Assembly: GCF_964340395.1 (NCBI RefSeq)
Contig: NC_135562.1
Span: forward strand, 18,674,985 to 18,738,984
Length of the DNA: 64,000 nucleotides
From: Glandiceps talaboti
Taxonomy: Eukaryota > Hemichordata > Enteropneusta > Spengelidae
Direction of reading: 5' to 3'
A program made the translations under genes and the position numbers. This document shows positions 38,240-50,300 of this stretch, one piece after another; positions within the stretch are counted from its first letter, which is position 1, and each line of letters begins with the position of its first letter. The notes beneath the pieces are model-generated. The model made no database searches and was not told the origin of the DNA. It saw nothing but the letters and a program-made list of their open reading frames with translations.

Positions 38240-40125
38240 GTCATTGGGAAATCAAGCCAGTCCATCACGCATTACGTATATGCAAAGTAATCAATATGAG
38301 AATTAAGCTAGACCACAATTATGTAATTGTACATGTATGATGAATGAACACAGCTTTTAATTCGAGATTTTTAACCTAGTAAATTTTTTAATATAAATGA
38401 TGGAAGTACACAAGGGAAATGCTATTTTTTGATTGTCCATGTACATGTATTTGGCTTGGAATTTTTGTTGGCAAAGGTGATGATCTGCATAAACTGATTG
38501 GATAAAAAAATGAAGGAAAATCTACAAGGTCAGACATATCCCATTTCTTCTCTCCAGAAATAGGAGGACTAATATGTATCAATACACAGAAATATCTTGT
38601 GCTGCCCATTTTTTCTTGAACCTTCTTATAAATTAAAATATACACCTATATATAATTTTAACATTTTTTTACAGATTTATAATTGGAGGAGAATATTTTC
38701 TAATTGATTCAGAAAAGATACTGAAAGGCCAAATTCAAAGTTTCTTTTCTATGCACCTCAAGTGTGGCCATGTTTATTTCTTATCTAGGCTGTAAAAAAC
38801 GCTGAAAATTGTCCCTATTCAAATGGAAATACTGCTTCATGTGTATGTCACGTTTCTTTACTTTAAGTGGCTGTTTTTTTATGTGTATGGAATCAACATC
38901 TAATTTGTGATTTTATGGAAGAAGGCCAAGGTTACAGTCATGGCAAAAATACGAAAGAAAAATCTCCTCCAGTGTATCTGCTTTCGTAATGTATGAAACA
39001 GTGTATGAATTGAGGTCGAAGATGATGCAGATAATTGATAGTTACCGTGGCAACCATTTCCATGGTTAAAGTGATGTAGGTAATCTATTGGCTGTAGTTC
39101 TGTATGCTTGCCTGCTTTCCCAACGGAAATGAACGTAAGGAGAAAAATACAGATTTTAACGTATGGGAAATAAGTTAAAAGTGACAAAGGGCAGTGTTGT
39201 GTATCTGACGAGAGAATCAATATTTGTGCAAAATAAAAAAATGGGAATTTTATGATTTTTTTTATACAAGTTTATGGGATATATAATTATGTAATTTATG
39301 TTCTCTGTTTATTTCTCAAAGTCATTCATATTTCCTATCCTTGCTGTTTTATTTGATAACATGAATAATCTGAAGCCAAATATCAGATATAAGAAATACA
39401 AGATACGTTAATAGCCACTTCTTCTGTTATAATTATAATGAATCAAAAATGACCATGTCAATCTCAATAAAATCCCATGAATGATAAGGTTCCATTTGTT
39501 TATATTTACCATATTACATATCATCTGCACAAGTCCCTTACAGTCTTTTTTGCTTATCTAGTGTTGATAATCAGATTTTGTTCAGATTTGGTACATGTGT
39601 ACAGATAACAGTCAGTTGAGATTACATAAATGACAAATTGAATAAATACTTTGTTAGTAAACTGTATGTTATGTTAATCTACATTTTTCATGCTACATGT
39701 ATATGGTTGTTTGACACACTAGGCCCCCAATCCCCCCTCCTCCCCCCTCCGTCCCCCAAACACCCACCTATATACATGTATGTACACACACAAAAGCTTC
39801 ACCCTCAAGGCCAGAGAATATCCTATCATAGCCTAAAGGGGAAATATAACTTTACAACTTATGTTTATTTGCAGATTAAAACATTATTCTTTTTGTGTAC
39901 TTCTTGAAACAGCAGATTTTGTGTCATGAATATTAAAGTGGCACCAATATTGGGTCAAAATGTTGGGTCAAAATGCGGGTGACATTGTGGATCAAGTGCA
40001 AAGTGGGGACGGTTAGTTGATCTAACCAATGTTTCTACTTTATTCTCTCTCCATAATTGTGCATAAAAATAAAATTTTGTTCAATGATAGAAATATATGA
40101 AATCATTCTGTAACTTAAGACGTAT
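38240..40125. other. Non-coding intron sequence
   Basis: No gene recognised. The frames at 38388-38645 and 38900-39220 (minus) have no motif or splice context. A C-rich patch lies at 39722-39757. Confidence 0.55.
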
Positions 40126-40127
40126 TG

Positions 40128-40445
40128 AAGGTAGAATGCACCTCAGGGACAAAATTCCCTGAACATCAGAGTTGTTAAATTCTCTCCAAACTTTGCCATA
40201 TGAAAGCTTGTTCCAAGTCCTTTTGAAATAATGAAAAAGATTTTTGGGTTCACTGTCTTCTTTTCAAGTAACTTGTCTTTTCTCTAAATAGTTAGCGCAT
40301 CATTCTGTGGCCATTTTGAATTTAAAAATGGCTAAATTTTGATTTAATTTTGATCGCTATTTCGAAAATGTGTACAGTGACCTCCAGATTTTTCTAAAAT
40401 TGATTTTAACTGAAAAAGGGTGGAGTTTTATTGAACAAAATATCA
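40128..40445 (+). repeat. Dispersed repeat, family C copy 1
   Basis: It starts aaggtagaatgcacctcagg. Shared later words are ttttgaaataatg, ttttgggttcactg, cttgttttcaagg-type and gccattttgaattt. Related to 41393-41735 and 60598-60940. Confidence 0.75.
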
Positions 40446-41392
40446 GCAAAAGCTTAAAGAGTTTATTTCCTAGGTGCAACGTTAATATGAATTTCAAAAT
40501 GTCCTAATATTTCTTAGCTGTGTTTATCTGTAGCAGCTCATAAGTGAACAACATGTACAGCTCATTTACATCTCAAATAGGGTAGTAGCATTGGGAGAAG
40601 TCATTTTGAAAGGTTCATCATGAATGTTTCAACACTGAGGGAGCTGTTCAAAGGCTGACATCTATCTCCCGTACATGTGTACATTGTATGTTCTTGATAT
40701 TTAGGTATCATGTTACTGCAACAAATTGAATGATTTTATAAAATCAACTAATTGGATTTTCTGAGATTCAGCCATATTTCAATTTGATAAAACACTCGAA
40801 TTTGTAGGAGATGATAAAGTGTGTTTATATTGATAAGAACTTGATTGTTTTGCAAAATATTAAAGTGCTTGTCAGTTTTAATAGCCCGTTATTTGTGCGG
40901 CATGTCACATTGAGATCACTTTAATAAGTTCCTGTTTTTTTGTAATATGATTACAGTAGTCATCGTTCACTGAAGGTAGACAATTTATTTAAGATGAAAA
41001 TGAACCGAGGGTATACATGTAAGACAGACAATACAATAATAAAAAGGAAATTGTGCGCGAGTTTGGAAAAACATCAGGATTTGTGAGGAGAGATTAATTC
41101 TTACCACGTATTCTCTCATTAGATTACAGATTGCTTTAGTTTATTTTATGCCATTGGGTTAAGTACATGTATGTCAATTTATCTTTTTTAAGCATTGCCG
41201 AGTAATTTTACACACGACATGCACTTAGTCTGACAACAAGGAAATCACAAAACTTAAATACAGTCCTGTAGTTCCGTAAACCCAAATCAAACCTATAAAG
41301 ATAATTAAACTAGCAAATTATAGAATGGAGCCAATAAAAAGGAACCTTACGTCAAGTCCCATAAACGGACATCAAGGCCTGTAAATATAGTC

Positions 41393-41735
41393 AAGGTAGA
41401 ATGCACCTCGGGGGACCATTTTCTCTTGAAATCAAAATATCTCAAAACTTTAAGACAGATGAAAGTGTGTTTGACAGGATTCTTTTTGAAATAATTAAGG
41501 AACTTTGGGTTTTGACTGCCTTGTTTTCAAGGAAATTGTTAATCTTTTATTTGCCCACAGAATTCATATAGTCATCAGCAGCCATATTGGATTCTACAAT
41601 TTAGGATTCTATTTTTAAAATTCATATGCTGAACCCCCGCCCAATTTTGTCCTTTATTGTAGCTGAGATTGCATTTGACTGCAATTTTATTTCTAAGACA
41701 CAATATTCTACTTTAAATTGATATTTCACTGACGA
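41393..41735 (+). repeat. Dispersed repeat, family C copy 2, next to the Kv2 acceptor
   Basis: It starts aaggtagaatgcacctcggg and continues with ctttttgaaataattaagg, gggttttgactgccttg, ttttcaaggaaattg and agccatattggatt. It ends within about 25 bp of the Kv2 pyrimidine tract. Confidence 0.8.
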
Positions 41736-41738
41736 TAA

Positions 41739-41759
41739 TTTTTGTCTCCTTTTTTTCAG
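41739..41759 (+). promoter_or_regulatory. Splice acceptor and polypyrimidine tract of the Kv2 final exon
   Basis: A T/C-rich tract ends in cag at 41757-41759, directly before the first codon that aligns with Kv2 S1 (Val-Val-Ala-Ile). The reading frame stays open upstream for six codons only, through the pyrimidine tract itself, which fits an intron end. Confidence 0.9.
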
Positions 41760-43961
41760 GTTGTGGCCATATTATCAATTCTCTTTATTGTGCTATCAAC
41801 TATTGCACTTTCGTTGAACACTCTTCCAAACCTGCAGCATCAGGATCAATACGGACAGCCAGGGGATAACTACCAATTAGCACTAGTTGAAATGGTGTGC
41901 ATAGCGTGGTTTACATTGGAGTATGTACTGAGACTTATATCAGCGCCAAACAAGTGGAAATTCTTCAAAGCACCACTGAACGTCATAGATCTTATAGCAA
42001 TACTACCGTTTTATGTGACTCTCTTCCTCACAGAATCAAATGAAAGTTATATGCAGTTTCAAAATGTGCGTCGTGTTGTACAGATATTCCGTATCATGAG
42101 AATTCTTCGGATTTTAAAACTTGCGAGACATTCGACGGGACTTCAAGCATTAGGTTACACATTAAAGAGAAGTTACAAAGAGCTTGGATTGTTAACACTA
42201 TTCATAGCAATAGGAGTAATGCTGTTTTCAAGTTTAGCATATTTTGCCGAAAAGGATGATCCCAATACACTATTTGTGAGTATACCTGTAGCATTCTGGT
42301 GGGCAGCAATTACCATGACAACAGTTGGATATGGTGATATTTATCCAAAGACATTACTAGGGAAACTTATCGGTGCTGTTTGCTGCGTGTGTGGTGTACT
42401 TGTCATAGCCTTGCCTATTCCTATTATTGTCAATAATTTCTCGGAATATTATCGTGAACAAAAGCGCCATGAAAAGGCTATGAAACGGAGAGAAGCATTA
42501 GAGAAAGCAAAGCAAGAAGGAAGCTTGATAAGCCTCAATCTAAGAGACGCGTGTCTGGAAATGATTGATGTTTTAGTTGATAAACAGGGGCAGTCGCCAC
42601 AATTTCAGAGGCACAGTATTTCTAATTTATCACTAGGACATGGAAGTAATCACTCCGTATCTCTTGAAAATCCACATCAGGATGCTAATCGGATGCATAG
42701 TCTACCAAGTGACTGTGGAGCTCATTATCGCTCTTCTGAACCTTTGCCGTCTCAAAATTGCCACAGAGATCATTGTAGTCCTGCAACATTAATGTCTCAT
42801 TCTGGTCAGCAAAGTGCAAATAGTTTAGCATCTGAAGTATTTCTTGATTCACTTGAACAAGTTGAATTGCCTAAAACACATCTCGCAATTGGTAGAATGG
42901 GAGTCCTGGCAACACAATCAGGATTAAGTGGAACAGATAAAGAATCATCGCCCAAGCCTCCTGGGCGACATCAAACATTATTAGGGGACGATACACAAAG
43001 TCATAAAAGTGTAGACAGCTATGCAAGTTTTGGAGCTGATGCCAGTGGACAGGATGGTAAAAAAATACCTAAAGCAAGTGCAATAGTTGATAAACCAGAT
43101 ATAACAATAACAGATGAAAATGATATTCCACATGCAGCGTCACAGACAGGAGAACAAGAAAATGAAACAGGTCTTGGGTCTGAAGGGGAAGATAACGCTA
43201 CAGTGACTAATGGACCCAATGGTCCTAAAAAGGAAGATGATATTATTGTACAACAATTAGATGATGGTTTTACCACTAAGTGGAAACGGGCTACACCACC
43301 AGAAATACGGCATGCTAAAGATAAAGCAGGATCAGAGGCAGAAATAGAGCCATTAATGGGAGATGATGAGAAAGATGATGAAGAAGATAGAGGGAGTATG
43401 TCATCCACTGATTCAGAGGATAGCAAAAGCCCTCAAAAACCTACTAAAAAACCACTTCTTAAAGGTAGATTTAAAAGACCAAAACTTTCAACTATTTTAG
43501 GATCTGGAAGTGGTAAAAAGCTTTCAAATTCGAAAGGAGAGAAGGAACGATCATCAAAAAGAAAAGATTCACAATCAAGTGACAGTGCATCTGATACTCA
43601 GAGTCCCGCCAAAAGAAAACCAAGTAAAAAACATGACAAAGGACGTAAAGATAAATCAGGTAAGGAATCATCAGTAGAACCACATCAACCCATCAGTAAA
43701 CAAGATTCAGGGCCTAAGCAACCTCTCAAAGCCATTGGTCCAAAAACAGGTCCTAAACCACAAGCGCAACCAGTTAAATTTGTCGGTATAGACAGCCAGG
43801 ACAAAGATGCTTCAGATGATGAAGTGAAACCTCACCAATCTGGAGATGAAATAGAACTCAATAATATGTCTGAGGTAGATTCAAGCCAAAATGGGAGCAA
43901 TCTTCCCTCTGTTGAAGCTGGAGCATCTGAACAAGCTGCACAAGATGACACTGTTTGTTGA
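41760..43961 (+). CDS. KCNB (Kv2/Shab): Kv2/Shab voltage-gated K+ channel, last coding exon (S1 to stop)
   Basis: The exon encodes 733 residues of a delayed-rectifier K+ channel subunit that assembles as tetramers in the plasma membrane. Counting the first valine as 1: S1 is 1-22, S2 about 39-60, S3 about 72-91, and S4 104-123 with regularly spaced Arg/Lys ([20 protein letters not shown]). S5 is about 143-166, the selectivity filter TVGYGD is 188-193 (bases 42321-42338), and S6 is 199-227 with the gating motif PIP in PIPIIVNNF. Keeping both prolines argues for a conducting Kv2 rather than a silent Kv5/6/8/9 subunit. The post-S6 segment ([20 protein letters not shown]) is Kv2-like. About 500 residues of Ser-, acidic- and Lys-rich tail follow. 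The start is a splice acceptor (pyrimidine tract then cag at 41757-41759, phase 0), not an initiator codon. The T1 tetramerisation domain must come from an exon upstream of the window. I recall vertebrate KCNB genes having a single coding intron at about this place before S1. Confidence 0.97.
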   Translation, partial: VVAILSILFIVLSTIALSLNTLPNLQHQDQYGQPGDNYQLALVEMVCIAWFTLEYVLRLISAPNKWKFFKAPLNVIDLIAILPFYVTLFLTESNESYMQFQNVRRVVQIFRIMRILRILKLARHSTGLQALGYTLKRSYKELGLLTLFIAIGVMLFSSLAYFAEKDDPNTLFVSIPVAFWWAAITMTTVGYGDIYPKTLLGKLIGAVCCVCGVLVIALPIPIIVNNFSEYYREQKRHEKAMKRREALEKAKQEGSLISLNLRDACLEMIDVLVDKQGQSPQFQRHSISNLSLGHGSNHSVSLENPHQDANRMHSLPSDCGAHYRSSEPLPSQNCHRDHCSPATLMSHSGQQSANSLASEVFLDSLEQVELPKTHLAIGRMGVLATQSGLSGTDKESSPKPPGRHQTLLGDDTQSHKSVDSYASFGADASGQDGKKIPKASAIVDKPDITITDENDIPHAASQTGEQENETGLGSEGEDNATVTNGPNGPKKEDDIIVQQLDDGFTTKWKRATPPEIRHAKDKAGSEAEIEPLMGDDEKDDEEDRGSMSSTDSEDSKSPQKPTKKPLLKGRFKRPKLSTILGSGSGKKLSNSKGEKERSSKRKDSQSSDSASDTQSPAKRKPSKKHDKGRKDKSGKESSVEPHQPISKQDSGPKQPLKAIGPKTGPKPQAQPVKFVGIDSQDKDASDDEVKPHQSGDEIELNNMSEVDSSQNGSNLPSVEAGASEQAAQDDTVC
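42999..43040 (+). other. PRC/FFAT-like clustering motif inside the Kv2 tail
   Basis: These 14 codons read [14 protein letters not shown] (residues 414-427 of the exon product). They resemble the mammalian Kv2 proximal restriction and clustering core SSIDSFISCATDF, a non-canonical FFAT motif that binds the ER proteins VAPA/VAPB. The Ser-hydrophobic-Asp-Ser-aromatic spacing is kept, and an acidic pair (GDD) lies upstream. The match is by eye. It suggests that the ER-plasma-membrane tethering role is present in this animal. Confidence 0.6.
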
Positions 43962-46900
43962 CACATGGTACAAGTGTTTTCGTAGTTATATAATCCAACT
44001 GAAAATCGGAGTATACTTCCTTTGACTGATCTATGAGCCTTTGAACAAACAGCAAACAGTACACATCAAGAGTCAATATCCAACTGGACTGGCATAAGGC
44101 TTGTTCAGTGCTAACACAGGATCAGCATTTTGTTAAAATAAGGCTGGTGCCAACACTTCACCTGTATGTTTTAACAACTGGTAGTGTTAATGCCTGCTCT
44201 AGCTCTACACTGGACTATCCAACTAACATAAAGCTAACATTGTGCTAGCAAATTGGAATGGAAATCTTGATTTGTAATGTAGACAACAACATATTGAGAC
44301 AAGTAGATATGATCTGGGTTTCCATTTTGAGTATGAGGGCATTTCAAATAAGGACTATGAATATTGAATCTAAAACAACTTCCAACTTAAGCTTTGTCTT
44401 TCAAATAACTACATGTATTTTATGTGAATAGAAGCTGCATGTCTGTTGTCTTTGATAACTTAGTGTGTTAAATATTTATGTGATGACGTGATGTATGCAT
44501 TGGAATTTTACTCACACACACTATTTAATCTAGTCCTTGATTTTATGAAGAATTTACAGTTGTCCTGATAGGAAACTACGACCTTGGAATTTTGGTATAA
44601 AATTAACACAAATCAACTTGTATAATAATAATACCGTCTATATATGCTTCATTGTGACATATAATTAAGAAAATAACAAAAGTCATGGAAAATTTTTAGA
44701 AACATTTGAAATCAAGAATTATACATCATTGTATTATGAAAATTGTGAAATTGTTTAAATGTAAGTCTAGTAGTGGCTTTTATGATTCCTCTCTGAAATC
44801 TTCAATAACGATAAAATTATTGTTTTGATTGTTTAATTTCATTTGATGTATACAACAGACGTCTTTCTGTGATGTTAAAACTTATCAGATATAATGCTTA
44901 ATGCTTTTGGTTTTTTCGTATTTCATTATCGTTTGCTATTCCTTTTTGGATTTCAAATGTAGCTAAATATCCAACACGAACACCAAAAAGTACATTTTGT
45001 ATGTACATGTATGCCCTTTAAAGTAGAGAAACCTGAATTTGAAATTACCACAAACTGCTCTCCTAAAATCTAAGTGGATCTTACATGTAGATTAGGTACT
45101 TGCAATAGGGAACTTGCAAACCTGCCATCTTGAATGGTGCATCATGGGACCTATAAATATGAATCAATCAGTATTGTACACAATAATGGTATATCCTGAC
45201 CATTGTAGGAGGTATACTCCATCGATAGCTCCAGATTAGGTATTACAGTAACTACAGATAATCCCATAGTCCTTTGCATCTGAGCATGCTCAGTCTGGAT
45301 TGCAAGTTCCATATTAGCCATCCTCCTGATTTAAGTCTTATTAGGCTGTGATTACAGCCGAGGTTTACATATAAGATCTAATCCACCTAGACTTAGCAGA
45401 GTTTCTGTTGGTAATTTCCACCAGTGCAAGTAATCACGGGTACTTGTGTTACTATATGATGTGTACTGCTGTAATAATCATTATATTCTTAAATGTATAT
45501 GAAAATAAGTGATTTCAAAAAAGAAAATTATTGCAGGGAGGAATCATAATTTGAAGTGTATATACAGATCTTTATGACGATATTTTGTTTTGTTGTGAAA
45601 GCCCCCACTGGTGTAGTCAGTTTTGTAATCATATAAACGTATCATATTGTTGCAGTCTACAACTAACATTAATGTAAGATTTTAAACAAATTTAAGCAAT
45701 AGAGAGTGAACTTTTGAACAAAGATTTCAGGACTATTATCTGTTACTTTATCAAATAATTCTTCATATTTCCTTTGAGAGAGGCAGACCTTGCTGAATGA
45801 TTTAAAAAAAAAAATATTATTACAGTTCTAATAAGGTCTAAAGGATTTTAAAAAACCAACAAATTATTAGTACAGTTCTAAGACAGAACATAAATTGGAG
45901 ATATGTTTGTTTTTGACATTTGAAAGTGTCTTTAATAGAACAGTTAACTAGGGTTAGATGAATCTCAGACAAATCAGAGCTTTGAATGTTTTTTGGTATT
46001 TTCAAACGTTTGTTACCAACATTTTCCAACCCGAAATCTTTGCTGAGCAAAGATCTGTAACTTGATTTCCCAGCATGCTCATTTTGTCAAAGTTCTGCCA
46101 AAATTTACTTTTCAGACTGAATACAAACTTGAATTCATGAAAACTTGCTTTTATGGTTTTTGCATCGCATGTTGGCAACTATTCTATTTGCCTTCAGGTT
46201 GCATACTTGCATTTCTTTAACCAATGAGGTACTATGACACCTTACCACCAGAAATGCAACTGATGTCGCCTTATTGTATGGCCAAACTGTGTCCTAACTG
46301 AATCTCTCCTTGAAGGGAACAAATGAATGGGTCGGCTGTACTTATCTTAGCTGTATTTCGTATTGCTAAAGTAAGCCAGAAAAGCCATCTCAACTAATTT
46401 TCTCTCTGATATAGAGTTATGAAATTGTCAAAACTGAATTATCAAAGTCCCTCTTACGCGAGGCATTATCATGACAAAATAAACACAGTTTGGTGCTTTA
46501 ATAACCTCTTGAAACAATATCCACAAAGTGCTTAAGCCAAAACGTTACTTGTAACACCTACCTGATTTGTCCATTTGCATACCGGTATGTATAGCTCTAT
46601 TTGAGAGAGGTACACACTGCAAGTTTGTTGAGATTTACATTTAGAGTCGTCTGAGCTGGCCATGCAGTTAAAGTAACCCACCCTCACCTTTGTTCCCCTT
46701 CTCAGTACAGTGTAAGTTTCTGCAAACACATAAATTCTTACTCTGCAGATTTCATTTGAATGAATGAGAGGATTATTACTGACAACATTTATAAAAACAC
46801 TAATGATGAACTGATTAAAAAATACTCAAGTTTGATTATCAAATGTACTTTAGTTTAACAGAAAATATTAATGTTCTCATAATGTTGTGGTTAGATGCTG

Positions 46901-49900
46901 TTTTGGTAGATACATTTTCCAAGCATCATAATCAGTAAATATTGTTTTCAGTAAACATTTATTTGTTACAATGAACACAGATGCAAATTATTAAAATGCC
47001 AATTATGTATTAAGCTAAAAGTTTATAATAAGTCTGTAGATTCACATGCTGCGATGGGTAATTTTTTTTATCTTGTTTTGGCACACTGGTAGTATACATA
47101 CATGTACATTAGGTGTGGAATTTGTTCGGATACAAAGTCAATATTTCTCAATTGCACAAACTTTGAGCAGTTTGGTTTCGTTTCCTCAACTGCAAACCCA
47201 AAGAGTCTTAATGAAATGTTGAAAAAATCTCTATAATTCAATATGGCTGAACATTGACAAAAGCTGTGACTGTTAGAGACGTTGCATATCATACAAAATG
47301 ATCAAAGGTGAATGTCTTAGTGTGAATTAAAAGGGTGTGAACAAATACTTAAGTCTCACATTTGGATCTCTAGCTGTTGATGGATCTGATTTTTTTTTTT
47401 ACATGATTCACTGTATGGATTTGGGAATTCTTGACTGAGGATTATCCATGGCATTTCCTAAGACTCTTCAGGTAGAGAGTTTAACATACACAAATCAGTT
47501 GGGTATCTGTGTGATTAAGGGCTTTATAGTACATGTGTCAAACAATTCAATTATTTGATAATATTCAACAACCATGTAATGAAATAATGACCTTATATCA
47601 ACACTACAGCTATGGTGTCAATAAAAATATATACATGCATCCATGTACATTTTGAAAATGTAATAATTGCAATTTTATATCAGTTTGCTTGTGTTTTATA
47701 GATATATTGTATTACATTCATCATTTTGTAATTGTGTATTTTTGAAATGTTACTTTTAGTGCTCTGTTTATGACCTACCCGGACAGGATCTGGTAAAAAA
47801 ATGGCTGCTTGATTATGTTAATTGTCCTTTCCATAAAATCTATATTTTGTGTCAGTTGGTGAATTGTTTTGATTGATAAATAAATCCTCCTTCTCCCAGA
47901 TTGTACTTAGTTGTGTACAAACAATACTCCCTTAGGAGAAAGAAGATTTTTAATGTAAGTCGATACTGGCCCAGCAGATCCAAAAACAGATTCTGAAACT
48001 GAAGTTTACTTTGTGCATCTAAATATAGATATTTGCTTATCCATGTACTGGGTATATTATATTAGAGTATATATTACAGATATTGCTTGCTAGATCTGTT
48101 GTTTTAACTATGTAACTCAACCCCACAAAACCAGTCTATTTTGAGAGGGACATTGATGAACAAGTGATACACCTAGTTGACATTTGAAAATTTATTTAAA
48201 ATATATAACACTTTCCGATTGAAAATGAATCATTGAAAGAAAATATAATGACATATATAAGTTGATTTTCAGAAATTATAAAAAATATATAAACCTCTTG
48301 ATGGTCTATCAAATTGACGTAAAATAAAAACCAACTGATTTGTTAAAGACAAATGTATGGACGTATATGTGAAATCAATAATTAATATTTGTGTGAATAT
48401 CTGAACTATATATTATATCAAATGAACAAAAGGAAAGATGAGATTGATAAGAAATTGAATTAAAATGCTGGTCAAAATATAGCAGAAAATATGAAATCAT
48501 GTGCTTGAAAATTAACATAAAGTTGATTTAGATATGTTAATATGTTTGATAGTTATAGACGCTTGAATTTGAAGCGTCTAATTCACCCTGTACATAGTGC
48601 TTTTGCTTAACTTATTTCAAAGTATATTCTCAGTTTTTAAAGATATTTCTTTTGGCTGAAAAGCAGAGAGAAATCATAATAACTACAATATCTTTGTATC
48701 GTTTTGAGCTGTCGGTTATTTAATGATGGATGTAACTTCTTTTTGTGTAAGGATGAATCTCCTCAGCACGAGAATTTCTGTATAATTATCTGTCAGATAC
48801 TAAAACTTCATATATTTTGTTTAAAAAACAATTGAGTATTGTTAAACTTCTTTATTACTAGATGTTTTCGATGTAATCTTTTGTCCAATAATGTAATCTG
48901 TTGTCTAGCAATATTGAATTTTTAATATCATTTCATCTTCTTAGGTTTGAAATGTTTGTGATATTCCTAAGCATTAGAAGGATGTCTGTCTGTCTGTCTG
49001 ACTGTCTGACTGTCTGTAATCAAGATCAAGTAAAGTGTGTTTCTGATAACCCTACCAACCCTAGTTTAAGCCACCAACCCTAAACACTTTATAAACATTT
49101 AAAACAAAACATTAGGCAATTCTTTGGTCTTCTTGACCTTCATGTATGTCTGTTTTCTTTCCCCAGTGATGTCTGTACATATTTCATCAAACTATCACAG
49201 AAGGGGTATTCTGACCAACATTTTGTTTGTTTTTGGGTCGAAACAATATTTTTCAAAATTGAAAACAATGAAAAATGTAAAGGTAAAATAAAATAAAATG
49301 AAATCCCTACCTACATACAATATTTTCTGAGGGATATGTTATCGGAAACACACAATTCCCCCCACCCCCCATGTTGATTTTCTCTCCTGTTCCATGTTAT
49401 ACATGCCAAATAGATAGAGTTCCAGACTTGAATTTTACAGTATGTTGAGTTACACGTATGTTGATGTTAATTTCTCATTGAATTGTGTTGATGTAAATAT
49501 AAAATGAGCCAGTTTCTGTCATAAACCAGTTTAAACCAGTTTGAACCACATTAATCCAGTTTGAAGCAATTTGAACTGTCTAATCTGTTCCATCTTGTTT
49601 CTTGATTGTTTGAAATGTCTGTAGTGTGAAATTTCATATAGTTATGGAATGTAACTAAGGGCTGAATCAGTGAAGTGATATGCCCTTATTTGCATATTCA
49701 TGACTTTTAACCTTGATCTTTGACCCATTTTTTCACTTTTGATACCTTTACAAGGATACATGAATTTGAGTTTTGTTTTTAAATTTGATAAGTATGCCGC
49801 CAAAGGAAACTCAGGCCTTGATTAAGTATGCAAATATATGCGGTATGTAAATGAGTCCGATGACTGTAAAATTTCAGCATGACATCCTTGTCCATATAAA

Positions 49901-50300
49901 AGAATTGTTTTATATATTTATTGATGAATGTGCTGTATTTATTTATTTATTACTAGATATTTAATGTTAATTTGGAATGTATGTATTAATTTGTACATTA
50001 CAAGACAAAGGGAAAAGGGGTCATATTGTTAACATTTGTGTGTTGCCAAATGTGTGTGTAACAATACATTAAAATACATCTTCCTGTTTGCTATCTGTTT
50101 GCTATCTTATCCTGACACAAACCAAACAATCGCTAACTAGTATTGGCAATGTAATGCAAATTTGTTTTCAAACTTGCTATAAGTAACAATTTTACATTGT
50201 TTTTTATATGCTGAAAGGAAATGAATAAACTGACATTATGTCAAATAATTATTTACTCATTAATATCAGTATTTTAACCATGTATTATTTACGTGTAATT
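43962..50300 (+). other. Kv2 3' untranslated region and downstream AT-rich sequence
   Basis: No coding signal is visible. Candidate polyadenylation signals AATAAA on this strand occur at 46478-46483, 47620-47625, 47879-47884 and 50224-50229. I cannot tell which is used, so the 3'UTR could be 2.5 to 6 kb. A short degenerate tandem of an aaccagttt word lies at about 49508-49583. The rest is AT-rich with small homopolymers. Confidence 0.4.

Noticed and set aside
41742-41759. Translation start at 41742
   Set aside because: The codons there (TTG then pyrimidine tract) are the intron end. Homology with Kv2 begins at 41760 after cag.
43019-43426. 135-residue antisense open frame inside the Kv2 exon
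   Set aside because: It is a shadow of the Kv2 coding frame, and its Ser-rich composition reflects the complement of acidic codons.
43947-43961. C-terminal DTVC of Kv2 as a PDZ ligand
   Set aside because: Class I ligands normally end in a hydrophobic V/L/I. A terminal Cys is atypical, so this is not claimed.
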